A stretch of 34,421 nt of DNA from an uncultured Coriobacteriaceae bacterium (GTDB lineage: Bacteria > Actinomycetota > Coriobacteriia > Coriobacteriales > Atopobiaceae), in the NCBI GenBank assembly GCA_900543875.1, contig UQSV01000010.1:1-34421 (forward strand). The letters run 5' to 3'. How positions within the stretch are numbered: the first letter of the stretch is position 1; each line of letters opens with the position of its first letter. Positions 1 to 7,990 of the stretch are shown piece by piece. Made by a program: the position numbers and the translations under genes. The notes under the pieces were generated by a model. The model saw only the letters and a program-made list of their open reading frames with translations, did no database searches and had not been told where the DNA came from.

Positions 1-55
<55 letters not shown>

Positions 56-64
56 GAACTTGAG

Positions 65-93
65 AGGCCAGGACTTCTGTCCTGGCCTTTTTT
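65..93 (+). terminator. Rho-independent terminator after tRNA-Pro
   Basis: GGCCAGGAC (66-74) pairs perfectly with GTCCTGGCC (79-87) around a TTCT loop and is followed at once by six T (88-93). This is a textbook intrinsic terminator, ten bases after the tRNA CCA end. It insulates the ABC genes from tRNA transcription. Confidence 0.93.
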
Positions 94-152
94 CGTAACT
101 ATGCACCTATGCTATTCTCGGGTGCGAAAATTACGATACAAGGGGCGAGCAC

Positions 153-1871
153 ATGCTCAAGCTCATCAGATACCTGCGCGGCTACGAGAGGCAGTGCGTC
201 CTCGCACCGCTCTTCAAGTGCCTCGAGGCGCTCTTCCAGATTCTCGTTCCCCTCGTCATGGCGAGCGTCGTCGACGAGGGCATAGCCAACCGAGACACTA
301 ACCACGTTCTCGTCTGCGCCGCCGTGTTGGTGGGCATGGGCGTCGTCGGCTGGGTCTGCGCCGTCGCGGCCCAGTACTTCTCGGCCCAGCTGGGGGCGGG
401 CTTTGGCACCGCCCTGCGAGACGACCTGTTCGCCCACGTCTTGGGCCTGTCGCGCGCAGACGTCGACGAGCTGGGCGCCTCCACGCTCATCACGCGCCTC
501 ACCAACGACACGAACCAGGTCCAGGACGGCGTGAACCTGTTCTTCCGCCTCGTGCTCCGCTGTCCCATCGCCATCTTTGGCTCCATCGGGTGTGCCTTCG
601 TGGTCGACGGCCTCGAGGGCGTGCTCTTCTGCGGCATCTCGGCCCTCGTGTTTCTCTTTGTATGGCTCGTCATGCGCGTCGCCGTGCGGGGCTACCGCGC
701 GGTCCAGCAGAGCCTCGACGCCGTGACGCTCTCGACCACCGAGCAGCTCGAGGGCGTCCGCGTCCTGCGCGCCTTTGGCCGCGAGCGCGCCGAGGTCGCC
801 GAGTTTGGTGACAAGCTCCAGCGCCTGTGGCGCGCGCAGGTGCGCGTGGGCGACGTCGCCGGCCTCATGAACCCGCTCACCTACGCCGCCGTGAATCTCG
901 GCCTCGTCGTCGTGCTCTATGCTGGCGGCGTGAACATCGACGCCGGCACGCTCTCCCAAGGCGCTCTGGTGGCCCTTGTGAACTACATGAGCCAGATACT
1001 CGTCGAGCTGCTCAAGCTCGCGAACCTCGTGAACACCCTCTCCAAGTCCGAGGCCTGCGCCCGCCGCGTGAACGAGGTCTTCGCCCGCAGGCCCTCGATG
1101 GCAGACGGCGCGCTCGACGCCTCGGGTCTTCCCGGCTCCGTCGATCTGCGCGACGTCACGTTCTCCTATCCCGGCGCCGCGGCGCCCGCGCTCTCCCACG
1201 TGAGCCTTGCGATTGAGCCCGGCCAGGTCCTGGGCGTCATTGGCGGCACGGGTTCGGGCAAGTCGACGCTGGCGTCGCTGCTCATGCGCTTCTACGACCC
1301 CGACGAGGGCGCGGTGCTTGTGGGCGGCCACGACGTGCGCGAGCTCACCCTCGCGAGCCTCCACCACCTCGTGTCGCTCGTCGACCAGCAGCCCCGCCTC
1401 TTCACGGGCACGATCGAGACCAACCTCAGGCTCGCCAACGAGCGGGCGGGCGAAAAGCAGCTGGCAGGCGCCATTAAGGCCGCCCAGGCCGCGGACGTCG
1501 TCGAGGCCAAGGGAGGCACCGACGGGGCCGTCGAGCAGCTGGGCCGCAACCTCTCGGGAGGCCAGCGCCAGCGCCTCTCGATCGCGCGCACCCTCGCGCG
1601 CGCGCCCAAGGTGCTCGTGTTCGACGACGCGAGCTCGGCCCTCGACCTTGCCTGCGACGCCCGTCTGCGCCATGCGCTCGCTAGCGACTTTGCGAGCGTC
1701 ACGCAGGTCGTCATCTCGCAGCGCGTCTCGGCCATACGCCACGCGAGCCTCATCCTCGTGCTCGACAGGGGATGCCCCGTTGGGCTGGGCACGCACGAGA
1801 AGCTCCTGAGAACCTGTGAGGTCTACCAGCAGATCTGCGAGTCACAGAACGCCGGGGAGGTGGCACGATGA
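153..1871 (+). CDS. ABC exporter half-transporter, subunit with degenerate ATPase site
   Basis: This 572-residue protein has an N-terminal exporter-type transmembrane domain (about residues 1-310) followed by a nucleotide-binding domain. Walker A is GGTGSGKST (about 364-372), the signature is a canonical LSGGQRQR (about 467), and Walker B reads VLVFDDASS (about 487). The catalytic Glu after Walker B is Asp, and the H-loop His is Gln (ISQRVS, about 520). Heterodimeric exporters such as TM287/288, BmrCD and LmrCD have one subunit degenerate in exactly this way. The start is ATG 153 with AGGGG eight bases upstream. The stop overlaps the next ABC start by four bases (ATGA), so the two are translationally coupled. 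The substrate (drug, lipid or peptide) cannot be read from the sequence. Confidence 0.93.
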   Translation: MLKLIRYLRGYERQCVLAPLFKCLEALFQILVPLVMASVVDEGIANRDTNHVLVCAAVLVGMGVVGWVCAVAAQYFSAQLGAGFGTALRDDLFAHVLGLSRADVDELGASTLITRLTNDTNQVQDGVNLFFRLVLRCPIAIFGSIGCAFVVDGLEGVLFCGISALVFLFVWLVMRVAVRGYRAVQQSLDAVTLSTTEQLEGVRVLRAFGRERAEVAEFGDKLQRLWRAQVRVGDVAGLMNPLTYAAVNLGLVVVLYAGGVNIDAGTLSQGALVALVNYMSQILVELLKLANLVNTLSKSEACARRVNEVFARRPSMADGALDASGLPGSVDLRDVTFSYPGAAAPALSHVSLAIEPGQVLGVIGGTGSGKSTLASLLMRFYDPDEGAVLVGGHDVRELTLASLHHLVSLVDQQPRLFTGTIETNLRLANERAGEKQLAGAIKAAQAADVVEAKGGTDGAVEQLGRNLSGGQRQRLSIARTLARAPKVLVFDDASSALDLACDARLRHALASDFASVTQVVISQRVSAIRHASLILVLDRGCPVGLGTHEKLLRTCEVYQQICESQNAGEVAR

Positions 1872-3622
1872 GCACAGGCGAGAAGAGCGCTAGCACGGAT
1901 GGTACCATCCGGCGCACCATCGCGCAGCTGCACCCCCACATCCCCGGGCTCGTGGGCTCGCTCGCCCTGGCCGCCGCGGTCGTGGTCTCGACGCTGCTCG
2001 TGCCCGTGTACTCGGGCGACGCCGTCGACTGCGTGATGGGGGAGGGCTCCGTCGACATGGCGGGGCTCGTCTCGGCCCTGCGCGGCCTTGCCGCGGCCGT
2101 CGTCGTGACGATGGCCTCCCAGTGGCTGCTCACCGCGCTCACGAACCGCATCGCGGCCTCGATCGTGCGCGACATGCGCCGCGACGCCTTCGCCAAGCTG
2201 CAGGTTCTGCCGCTCTCCTACATCGACTCGCACCGCCACGGCGACATCGTGAACCGCGTCGTCACCGACATCGACCAGTTCTCGAACGGCCTCACGCTCA
2301 CCTTCCAGCAGCTCTTCTCGGGCGTGCTCACGATCGTGCTCACGCTCGTGTTCATGTTCAGGTTGAACCCGGCCGTTACCCTCGTGGTCATCTGCGTGAC
2401 ACCGGTGTCGATCTTCACCGCAAAGTTCATCGCCACCCGCGGCTACGCCCACTTTCACGAGCAGTCGGTTCGTCGCGGTGAGCTCACGGGTGCGGTCGAG
2501 GAGTACGTGGGCGGCATCCCCGTGCTCGAGACCTTCGACGCCCAGGACGTCGCCTGCGGGCACTTCCGCGAGGTCGACGCGCGCCTCTCGCAGGCGAGCT
2601 TCAAGGCCGTCTTCTACTCCTCGCTCGTGAACCCCACCACGCGCTTCGTGAACGCCCTCGTCTACGCGGGCGTGGGCATCTTCGGCGCCTTCGCGGCCAT
2701 CGCGGGGAGCCTCACCGTGGGCGGTCTCACGGCTTTTCTCAGCTACGCCAACCAGTACACCAAGCCCTTCAACGACATCTCGGACGTCGTGACCGAGCTG
2801 CAGAACTCGTTTGCCTGCGCGGCGCGCCTCTACGAGCTGCTCGACGAGCCCGAGCAGACCCCCGACGCGCCAGGCGCCTTCGAGCTCTCGAACGTGCGCG
2901 GGCAGGTCGAGCTGCGCGACGTGGCCTTCTCCTACACGCCAGACCGTCCGCTCATCGAGCACTTCTCGCTCAGCGTGCGCCCCGGCATGCGCGTCGCCAT
3001 CGTGGGTCCCACGGGCTGCGGCAAGTCGACGATGATCAACCTGCTCATGCGCTTTTACGACGTCGACGCGGGCCAGATCCTCGTCGACGGCCACGACGTC
3101 CGCGACATCACGAGGGCAAGTCTGAGAGCGGCCTATGGCATGGTGATGCAGGAGACCTGGGTCAAGAGCGCCACCGTGGCCGACAACCTACGCCTGGGCG
3201 CGTCGGATGCCACCGACGAGGAGGTGCGTCAGGCCGCCAAGGCAGCCTTTGCCCACGACTTCATCATGCGGCTGTCACACGGCTACGATACGGTCCTCGG
3301 CGGCGACCAGTCCTCGATCTCCGCGGGGCAGCGCCAGCTGCTGTGCATCGCGCGCGCCATGCTCGCGAACGCGCCGATGCTCATCCTCGACGAGGCCACA
3401 AGCAACATCGACACGCGCACCGAGATCCTCGTGCAGCGCGCCTTCGAGCGGCTCATGGAGGGTCGCACGAGCTTTGTGGTGGCCCACCGCCTCTCGACCA
3501 TCGTGGGCGCCGACCTCATCGTCGCCATGAGGGACGGCCGCATCGTCGAGACGGGCACCCACGAGCAGCTGCTCGCCGCCCACGGATTCTACGCAAGCCT
3601 CTACGAGAGCCAGTTCAGCTGA
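1868..3622 (+). CDS. ABC exporter half-transporter, catalytically competent partner
   Basis: This 584-residue protein is a transmembrane domain plus nucleotide-binding domain exporter subunit. Walker A is GPTGCGKST (about 380-388). Walker B MLILDEATS (about 505) keeps the catalytic Glu, and the H-loop AHRLST (about 538) keeps His. The ABC signature is altered to SISAGQRQ (about 483) instead of LSGGQ. This is complementary to the upstream subunit: one composite site should combine this subunit's intact Walker B and H-loop with the neighbour's intact LSGGQ, while the other site is degenerate. The ATG lies inside the four-base overlap with the preceding gene. The pair most likely forms an asymmetric heterodimeric exporter of the MdlAB/LmrCD kind. 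Substrate unknown. Confidence 0.93.
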   Translation: MSTGEKSASTDGTIRRTIAQLHPHIPGLVGSLALAAAVVVSTLLVPVYSGDAVDCVMGEGSVDMAGLVSALRGLAAAVVVTMASQWLLTALTNRIAASIVRDMRRDAFAKLQVLPLSYIDSHRHGDIVNRVVTDIDQFSNGLTLTFQQLFSGVLTIVLTLVFMFRLNPAVTLVVICVTPVSIFTAKFIATRGYAHFHEQSVRRGELTGAVEEYVGGIPVLETFDAQDVACGHFREVDARLSQASFKAVFYSSLVNPTTRFVNALVYAGVGIFGAFAAIAGSLTVGGLTAFLSYANQYTKPFNDISDVVTELQNSFACAARLYELLDEPEQTPDAPGAFELSNVRGQVELRDVAFSYTPDRPLIEHFSLSVRPGMRVAIVGPTGCGKSTMINLLMRFYDVDAGQILVDGHDVRDITRASLRAAYGMVMQETWVKSATVADNLRLGASDATDEEVRQAAKAAFAHDFIMRLSHGYDTVLGGDQSSISAGQRQLLCIARAMLANAPMLILDEATSNIDTRTEILVQRAFERLMEGRTSFVVAHRLSTIVGADLIVAMRDGRIVETGTHEQLLAAHGFYASLYESQFS

Positions 3623-3687
3623 CATAAATCGTGGAGGCCCGCCGAACGTTTTCGTCACTTCTTTGGCTACCAAGGGGCGGCGGGGTT

Positions 3688-3715
3688 GGGCCGGCCACGC
3701 GATGGGGTATCATCC
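3688..3715 (+). promoter_or_regulatory. Probable sigma-70-type promoter for the phosphatidyltransferase gene
   Basis: A -35-like TTGGGC (3688-3693) and -10 TATCAT (3710-3715) are separated by 16 bases in the 140-base gap after the ABC genes. The -10 sits in a GTATNAT context also found before recA, lexA, apt and clc in this window. A short inverted repeat, GCCGC/GCGGC, lies between it and the start codon. Assigned by eye only. Confidence 0.45.
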
Positions 3716-3762
3716 CTTAAGCGCCGCACGGGAACGCGGCATCAGGACTACGAGGAGCAGCA

Positions 3763-4461
3763 TTGACGTTCAACGAGTGGCTAGAAAAAAAGGTCAGTCA
3801 GGGTTTCGAGACTGACAACGAGGCGCCGCTGGGCAGCTCCGACAATCCCTCGAGCAAGATCCTCACGTGGGCCAACGCCTTCACCGTGATGAGGATGGTC
3901 CTCACCTGCGTGTTTCTCGGCCTGTTCGTGAACGACGTCAACCGCCCGGTCGCCGTCGCCATCTACGCCATCGCTGCCTGCACCGACTGGGCTGATGGCA
4001 AGATTGCCCGCGCCACGCAGACCGTAAGCTGGTTTGGCAAGCTGCTCGACCCCCTGTGCGACCGCTTCCTGCTGTTCACGGGCGTCCTTGGCCTCGTGAT
4101 TCGCGAGGAGTTGCCCGCATGGGTGGCCGTGCTGGTCATTTGTCGTGACCTCTACCTCGGCGGGGGCGCCCTCATCGTGCGCCGCTTCCGCGAGCGCCCC
4201 GTCGACGTCGTCTACATCGGCAAGATCACGACGGCCCTGCTCATGTTCGGCTTCTGCGACCTGCTGCTGGGGCTTCCCGTCATCGACGGCCTGGGCCTCA
4301 CGAGCGCCTCGTGGCTGCCCGGCCTCAACTCCGTCGCGGGGCCCGTTGGCCTGCTCTTCGTCTACGCGGGCTGCGTGTTCTCGATCATCACGGCCATCGT
4401 CTACACCACCGAGGGCGTGGCCATCGTCCGCGAGTCCATCAGGAGGGGAAGGAGCAAGTAG
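3763..4461 (+). CDS. CDP-alcohol phosphatidyltransferase (PgsA2-like)
   Basis: This 232-residue membrane enzyme transfers a phosphatidyl group from CDP-diacylglycerol to an alcohol. The family motif D-x2-DG-x2-AR-x8-G-x3-D-x3-D is complete: D75, D78, G79, A82, R83, G92, D96 and D100. It has several hydrophobic segments (about 40-72, 105-125, 150-175, 190-220). The start is TTG 3763 with GAGGAG five bases upstream, and there is no better alternative nearby. The acceptor alcohol (glycerol phosphate, inositol phosphate or phosphatidylglycerol) cannot be settled by sequence. A second, distinct paralogue fused to CinA lies at 22930-24054, so this one may make cardiolipin or another headgroup. In mycobacteria a gene called pgsA2 lies close to garA and the ftsR homologue, as here. 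Confidence 0.85.
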   Translation: MTFNEWLEKKVSQGFETDNEAPLGSSDNPSSKILTWANAFTVMRMVLTCVFLGLFVNDVNRPVAVAIYAIAACTDWADGKIARATQTVSWFGKLLDPLCDRFLLFTGVLGLVIREELPAWVAVLVICRDLYLGGGALIVRRFRERPVDVVYIGKITTALLMFGFCDLLLGLPVIDGLGLTSASWLPGLNSVAGPVGLLFVYAGCVFSIITAIVYTTEGVAIVRESIRRGRSK

Positions 4462-4462
4462 C

Positions 4463-5611
4463 ATGAGCCACACGCACGCCTCAACGCTGCTCGTCCTCGC
4501 AACGCTCCTGCTCGCCCTCATCGCACATCCCACCCTTGCCCATGCTGACGCCTCCGAGCCCGACCTCTCCGAGGCGCAGGCCGCCATCGTCGTCGACCAG
4601 ACGGGCAGGGTGCTCTACGAGAAGAACCCAGACGCCCAGATAAACATGGCCTCGATCACGAAAATCATGACGGCCGTGGTCGCGCTCGAGAGCGGCACGC
4701 CGCTCGACACCGTCTGCACCCTGAGCACCCCCGAGCTCGCGGAGAACGCCATGGTAGCGGGCTACACCGCGGGCAGTACCTCCACGCTCTACGACCTTAT
4801 GCGCGTCATGCTCGTCTACTCGGCAAACGACGCCGCCTACGAGGTTGCCCAGTGCGTGGGTGGCTCCCAGGAGGCCTTCGTCACGAAGATGAACGACAAG
4901 GCCAAGGAGCTGGGCATGGACGACACCCACTTCGAGAACCCCCACGGCCTCGACGCGGACGGCCACCACTCAACGGTGCACGACCTCGCGATCCTTGCCC
5001 GCTACGCCATGACGACCCAGCCTTTCATCGCAGACACGGTGCGCATGCCCGAGGTCACGGTCGAGGTGAACGGCGTGCAGCGCGAGTACCCGACGGTCGA
5101 CCACCTGTTGGGCAGCTACCACGGCCTCATTGGCATCAAGACCGGCGCCGGCAACACCGTCACGGCCTTCATGGGCTGCGCCCGCAGGGGCGCCACCACG
5201 CTTTACACCGTCGTCTTGGGCTGTGCCACGGTGGACGGCCGCTTTGCCGACACGGAGTCGCTGCTTGACTGGGCCTATGGCACCTACCAGGGACACGTGC
5301 TCGCAAACGCCTCCCTGACGCTCGGGGCGCGCCCCTTTGCCTACGACCTCGCCTACGGCCTGCCGGTGAGCGCCTCGGCCACCACGCTCGGCCTCGTCTG
5401 GCCGGGCGGAGGCGACACGACCTACGCGCGCACCGCCTGCCACACCGACAAGCTCTGCGTGCCCGGGCAGACCGTTGGCGTCTGCAGCTGGAGCCAGGAC
5501 GGGCGCAACGTTGGAAACGCCACGTATGCGTGCCACAATGAGCTTGAGCCCGCCCGCAGCGGCCTTGGGCTCGTGGGGTACGTCTGCCCCGCCGTCTCGC
5601 CCGCAGCCTAG
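4463..5611 (+). CDS. dacA: Secreted D-alanyl-D-alanine carboxypeptidase (peptidase S11)
   Basis: This 382-residue exported penicillin-binding protein trims the terminal D-Ala from peptidoglycan stem peptides. A signal peptide covers about residues 1-28 (hydrophobic core 8-20, likely cleavage after AHA). All three active-site motifs are present: SITK (64-67), SAN (120-122) and KTG (226-228). The catalytic domain ends near residue 260. The remaining tail carries five closely placed cysteines (in TACHTDKLCVPG, VGVCSW, YACHNE and YVCPA), which is unusual for DacA proteins and suggests disulfides. No C-terminal amphipathic or transmembrane anchor is evident. The start at ATG 4463, two bases after the preceding stop, is preceded by AAGGAG. 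Confidence 0.92.
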   Translation: MSHTHASTLLVLATLLLALIAHPTLAHADASEPDLSEAQAAIVVDQTGRVLYEKNPDAQINMASITKIMTAVVALESGTPLDTVCTLSTPELAENAMVAGYTAGSTSTLYDLMRVMLVYSANDAAYEVAQCVGGSQEAFVTKMNDKAKELGMDDTHFENPHGLDADGHHSTVHDLAILARYAMTTQPFIADTVRMPEVTVEVNGVQREYPTVDHLLGSYHGLIGIKTGAGNTVTAFMGCARRGATTLYTVVLGCATVDGRFADTESLLDWAYGTYQGHVLANASLTLGARPFAYDLAYGLPVSASATTLGLVWPGGGDTTYARTACHTDKLCVPGQTVGVCSWSQDGRNVGNATYACHNELEPARSGLGLVGYVCPAVSPAA

Positions 5612-5627
5612 GCACGAAAGGCAGCCC

Positions 5628-6002
5628 ATGTACGCCATCTCAACCGACAAGGCGCCGCGTACCTCACTTCCCTTCTCCGAGGGAACGAGCGCGGCACGCT
5701 TCGCGTTCGTCTCCGCCCAGCCGCCCGTTGACCCCGCCACCAGCAGGCTCGTCGAGGAAGGCCTCGGCGCCCAGGCCAACCAGTGCCTCGACAACGTCGA
5801 GGGCGTGCTCTCCGAGCTCGAGCTCACGTTTGCCGAGGTCACGAAGCTCACGATCTACCTTGCGGGAACGAGCGACTTCGCCTGCGTCGACCGCGTCTGC
5901 GCCCGTCGCCTCACGAAGCCGCTGCCCGCGGTGACCCGCCTCGAGGTCTGCTCGCTTCCCGGCGGCGTGCCCATCGCCATCGAGGCCATCGCTTGCCGCT
6001 AG
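5628..6002 (+). CDS. RidA/YjgF-family protein
   Basis: This 124-residue protein belongs to the RidA family, which hydrolyses reactive enamine/imine intermediates. The conserved Arg is present (R104 in AVTRLEVCSL), as is the C-terminal IAIEAIA segment with its Glu. The N-terminal segment is divergent: PFSEGT replaces the usual GPYSQA, so this is probably an Rid subgroup rather than classical RidA. The ATG at 5628 has GAAAGG upstream and lies 16 bases after the carboxypeptidase stop, suggesting co-transcription. The substrate is not inferable. Confidence 0.82.
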   Translation: MYAISTDKAPRTSLPFSEGTSAARFAFVSAQPPVDPATSRLVEEGLGAQANQCLDNVEGVLSELELTFAEVTKLTIYLAGTSDFACVDRVCARRLTKPLPAVTRLEVCSLPGGVPIAIEAIACR

Positions 6003-6018
6003 GAGCGGCGCGGAGCGG

Positions 6019-6024
6019 TACAAT
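6019..6024 (+). promoter_or_regulatory. Possible -10 element (TACAAT) before the FHA gene
   Basis: TACAAT lies in the 58-base gap between the RidA-like and FHA genes, 37 bases before the FHA ATG. The nearest -35-like TTGCCG (5993-5998) is 20 bases away, which is too far for confidence. An internal promoter for the FHA-MerR pair is possible. Confidence 0.3.
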
Positions 6025-6060
6025 CATGTTTCACGAACTCGCTATCAAGAGGAGCTAGCC

Positions 6061-6480
6061 ATGCAGAACGACACCACCAAGAACGCAGCGGACGCAACCG
6101 CGATCTTCTGCATGCCCTCGGCAGACGCCACCGTACCCGACCTCATGGGAGGCTCGCGTCCCGAGTACCCCACGCTCTCGATCCTCAAGGGCCCGCAGAC
6201 CGGCTCGACCTTCGTGCTTGACACGCCCGACATCACGATTGGCCGCGACCCCTCGTCCTCGGTCTTCCTCAACGACATGACGGTCTCGCGCCGCCACGCC
6301 GTGCTCCACATCGCCGGCGGCAGTGCCCGCATCGAGGACCTCGGCTCGCTCAACGGCACCTGGGTCGATGGCGCCATCGTCAAGACGTCGCCGCTCGTCG
6401 ACGGCTCGACCATCCAGGTAGGCACGTTCCGCATGGTCTACCACACCACTCGCCCGTCTCGCATCGCCACGGGCGAGTAG
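6061..6480 (+). CDS. FHA-domain protein, GarA/OdhI-like
   Basis: This 139-residue protein has an FHA domain at about residues 38-125. The phosphothreonine-binding residues are visible: GR (61-62), SRRH (76-79) and NGT (98-100). The N-terminal 30 residues are flexible and contain ATAIF around T13, similar in position to the phosphorylated threonine segment of GarA/OdhI. Those proteins switch off 2-oxoglutarate dehydrogenase and glutamate dehydrogenase when unphosphorylated. The next gene encodes an FtsR-like MerR protein, the same pairing as mycobacterial garA-Rv1828, which strengthens the family call. The metabolic targets here are unknown, and no kinase is in the window. Start ATG 6061 follows AGAGGAGC. 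Confidence 0.82.
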   Translation: MQNDTTKNAADATAIFCMPSADATVPDLMGGSRPEYPTLSILKGPQTGSTFVLDTPDITIGRDPSSSVFLNDMTVSRRHAVLHIAGGSARIEDLGSLNGTWVDGAIVKTSPLVDGSTIQVGTFRMVYHTTRPSRIATGE

Positions 6481-6488
6481 GCCTCCAC

Positions 6489-7214
6489 ATGGCCGATGCC
6501 GGCTATCTCACCATAGGCAAGGTCGTTCGCAAGCTGCAGGAGCAGTATCCTGACCTGTCGGTGTCCAAGGTGCGCTACCTCGAGGACGAGGGGCTGCTCA
6601 CGCCCTCGCGCACGCCGGGCGGCTACCGCCTCTACTCCTCGCGCGACATTCAACGCCTCGAGACCATCCTCTACCTGCAGAAGACGAAGTTTCTGCCGCT
6701 GAGCGTCATCAAGGACGAACTCGACGGCAAACCGGGCCGCAGCGAGGGCTACGAGGGCACGTCCGAGAAGGACGAGCCACTGGCGGGGGAGCACATCACC
6801 CCCGAGCTCGAGCGCGAGCTGCACCCCATCGATCGCATGCCCGAGGTCGCCGGCGTCAACATCGCGCTCGTGCGCAAGCTTGCTGACTGCGGGCTCATTC
6901 GCCTCGTGCGCTCCCCAGCCGGCCGCGACCTCGTGCGCGGCAGCGACCTTAAGCTCATCTGCACGTGCGCCGAGCTCACCCGCTATGGCATCGAGCCCAA
7001 GAACCTGCGCCAGTACGTGGCCGCCGCGAACCGCGAGACGCCCATGTTCGAGCAGGCCCTGGCCTCGCTGTCACGCCACCAGGGCGAGAGTGAGAGCGAG
7101 CGCACGCTCAGGCGCGAGATGACGCTCGACCGCATGATCGCGCTCACTGGCTCGGTGAGAAGCACGCTCATCATGCGTGAGCTCACGGGAGACTCGCCCA
7201 ACGCGCAGGGATAA
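6489..7214 (+). CDS. ftsR: MerR-family regulator, FtsR-like
   Basis: This 241-residue DNA-binding regulator carries a MerR winged helix at the N terminus (about residues 4-77) with the typical string VSKVRYLEDEGLLTP followed by GGYR. The K(x)R(Y/F)LE(x)EGL pattern and the downstream FLPLSVIKDEL match the FtsR/Rv1828 subgroup, which controls ftsZ in corynebacteria. A second helical region follows (about 95-165), and no effector-binding cysteines are evident. It lies eight bases after the GarA-like gene in the same operon. The regulatory target here is inferred from the family only. Confidence 0.82.
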   Translation: MADAGYLTIGKVVRKLQEQYPDLSVSKVRYLEDEGLLTPSRTPGGYRLYSSRDIQRLETILYLQKTKFLPLSVIKDELDGKPGRSEGYEGTSEKDEPLAGEHITPELERELHPIDRMPEVAGVNIALVRKLADCGLIRLVRSPAGRDLVRGSDLKLICTCAELTRYGIEPKNLRQYVAAANRETPMFEQALASLSRHQGESESERTLRREMTLDRMIALTGSVRSTLIMRELTGDSPNAQG

Positions 7215-7252
7215 CCACCCCGCACAAGGGGAACAAGCACGATAGGCGCCTG

Positions 7253-7261
7253 GCGTATTAT
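7253..7261 (+). promoter_or_regulatory. Probable -10 element (GCG-TATTAT) for apt
   Basis: TATTAT at 7256-7261 is preceded by GCG, matching the -10 context before recA in this window. No convincing -35 is seen. The ATG at 7260 overlaps this hexamer, which argues against 7260 as the start of apt and for 7302. Confidence 0.45.
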
Positions 7262-7301
7262 GTCAGGTTGGCAAGCAAACAAGAGGAAGGTGGGGGCCAC
7301 C

Positions 7302-7850
7302 ATGACCGACAGCAACGAGAGGCCGTTCCGGTACGAGAGCCTGATCGTCGACATTCCCGACTATCCGGAGCCCGGCGTCGTCTTCAAGGACATCACGCCG
7401 CTCATCTCCGACCCCAAGGGTTTCTCGGCCTGCGTCGACGCCATGGCCGAGCACTTCCTGGGCGAGGGCATCACCAAGGTCGTGGGCTCCGAGGCCCGCG
7501 GCTTCCTCATTGGCACGCCCGTGGCCTATCGCCTGGGCGCGGGCTTCGTGCCCGCCCGCAAGCCCGGCAAGCTGCCCCGCGACGTCTACTCCCAGAGCTA
7601 TGCGCTCGAGTACGGCACCGACGAGCTACAGATCCACAAGGACGCGCTCACGCCCGACGACCGTGTGGTCATCGTCGACGACCTCGTGGCCACGGCCGGC
7701 ACCGCGCTTGCCACCGCCAAGCTCGTCGAGCAGACGGGCGCAAAGATCGTGGGCTTCTCGTTCATACTCGAGCTCGCGTTCCTCAACCCCCGCGAGGCCA
7801 TTGGCAAGGAGTTCCCGCAGGACATCTTCTCGCTCATCAAGGTCGACTAG
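7302..7850 (+). CDS. apt: Adenine phosphoribosyltransferase
   Basis: This 182-residue cytosolic enzyme makes AMP from adenine and PRPP (purine salvage). The PRPP-binding motif VVIVDDLVATAGTA spans about residues 122-135. The family N-terminal PDYPEPGVVFKDITPL and the GSEARGFL segment are also present. I chose ATG 7302, just after a purine-rich GGAAGGTGGGGG. It gives the usual Apt length, whereas the in-frame ATG 7260 would add 14 residues and lies on the probable -10 box. The gene stands apart from ftsR by 87 bases and has its own probable promoter. Confidence 0.95.
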   Translation: MTDSNERPFRYESLIVDIPDYPEPGVVFKDITPLISDPKGFSACVDAMAEHFLGEGITKVVGSEARGFLIGTPVAYRLGAGFVPARKPGKLPRDVYSQSYALEYGTDELQIHKDALTPDDRVVIVDDLVATAGTALATAKLVEQTGAKIVGFSFILELAFLNPREAIGKEFPQDIFSLIKVD

Positions 7851-7914
7851 GACTTATGGCCGGGGTGGTGGGCGCACGCTCGACCCAGTTGGCCCCACGG
7901 CTTGTCAGATGGCG

Positions 7915-7920
7915 TATGAT
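7915..7920 (+). promoter_or_regulatory. Possible -10 element (GCG-TATGAT) for the ClC gene
   Basis: TATGAT preceded by GCG lies 65 bases after the apt stop and 71 bases before the clc GTG. TTGGCC at 7889-7894 is 20 bases upstream, a poor -35 spacing. If it is used, the hairpin at 7924-7963 falls in the very start of the clc leader. Confidence 0.35.
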
Positions 7921-7923
7921 TTT

Positions 7924-7963
7924 GCCGGTCAAGGTGCGGCTCAGCCCACCTGGCCGGCTTTTT
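7924..7963 (+). terminator. Intrinsic terminator after apt / possible clc leader hairpin
   Basis: GCCGGTC (7924-7930), a bulged A and AGGTG pair with CACCT and GGCCGGC (ending 7958). TTTTT at 7959-7963 follows directly. It most simply terminates apt transcription. It also lies between a candidate -10 and the clc start, so an attenuator role for clc cannot be excluded. Confidence 0.65.
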
Positions 7964-7990
7964 CTTGCAATCGAGAGACGAGGAGCTAGC

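Noticed and set aside
7260..7301. Longer apt protein starting at ATG 7260.
   Set aside because: The codon overlaps the probable -10 hexamer, the extra residues are not family-like, and 7302 gives the standard length.
7851..7990. Fluoride riboswitch upstream of the ClC gene.
   Set aside because: The crcB-motif core was not found, the hairpin there is a plain terminator with a T run, and the ClC filter is not the fluoride type.
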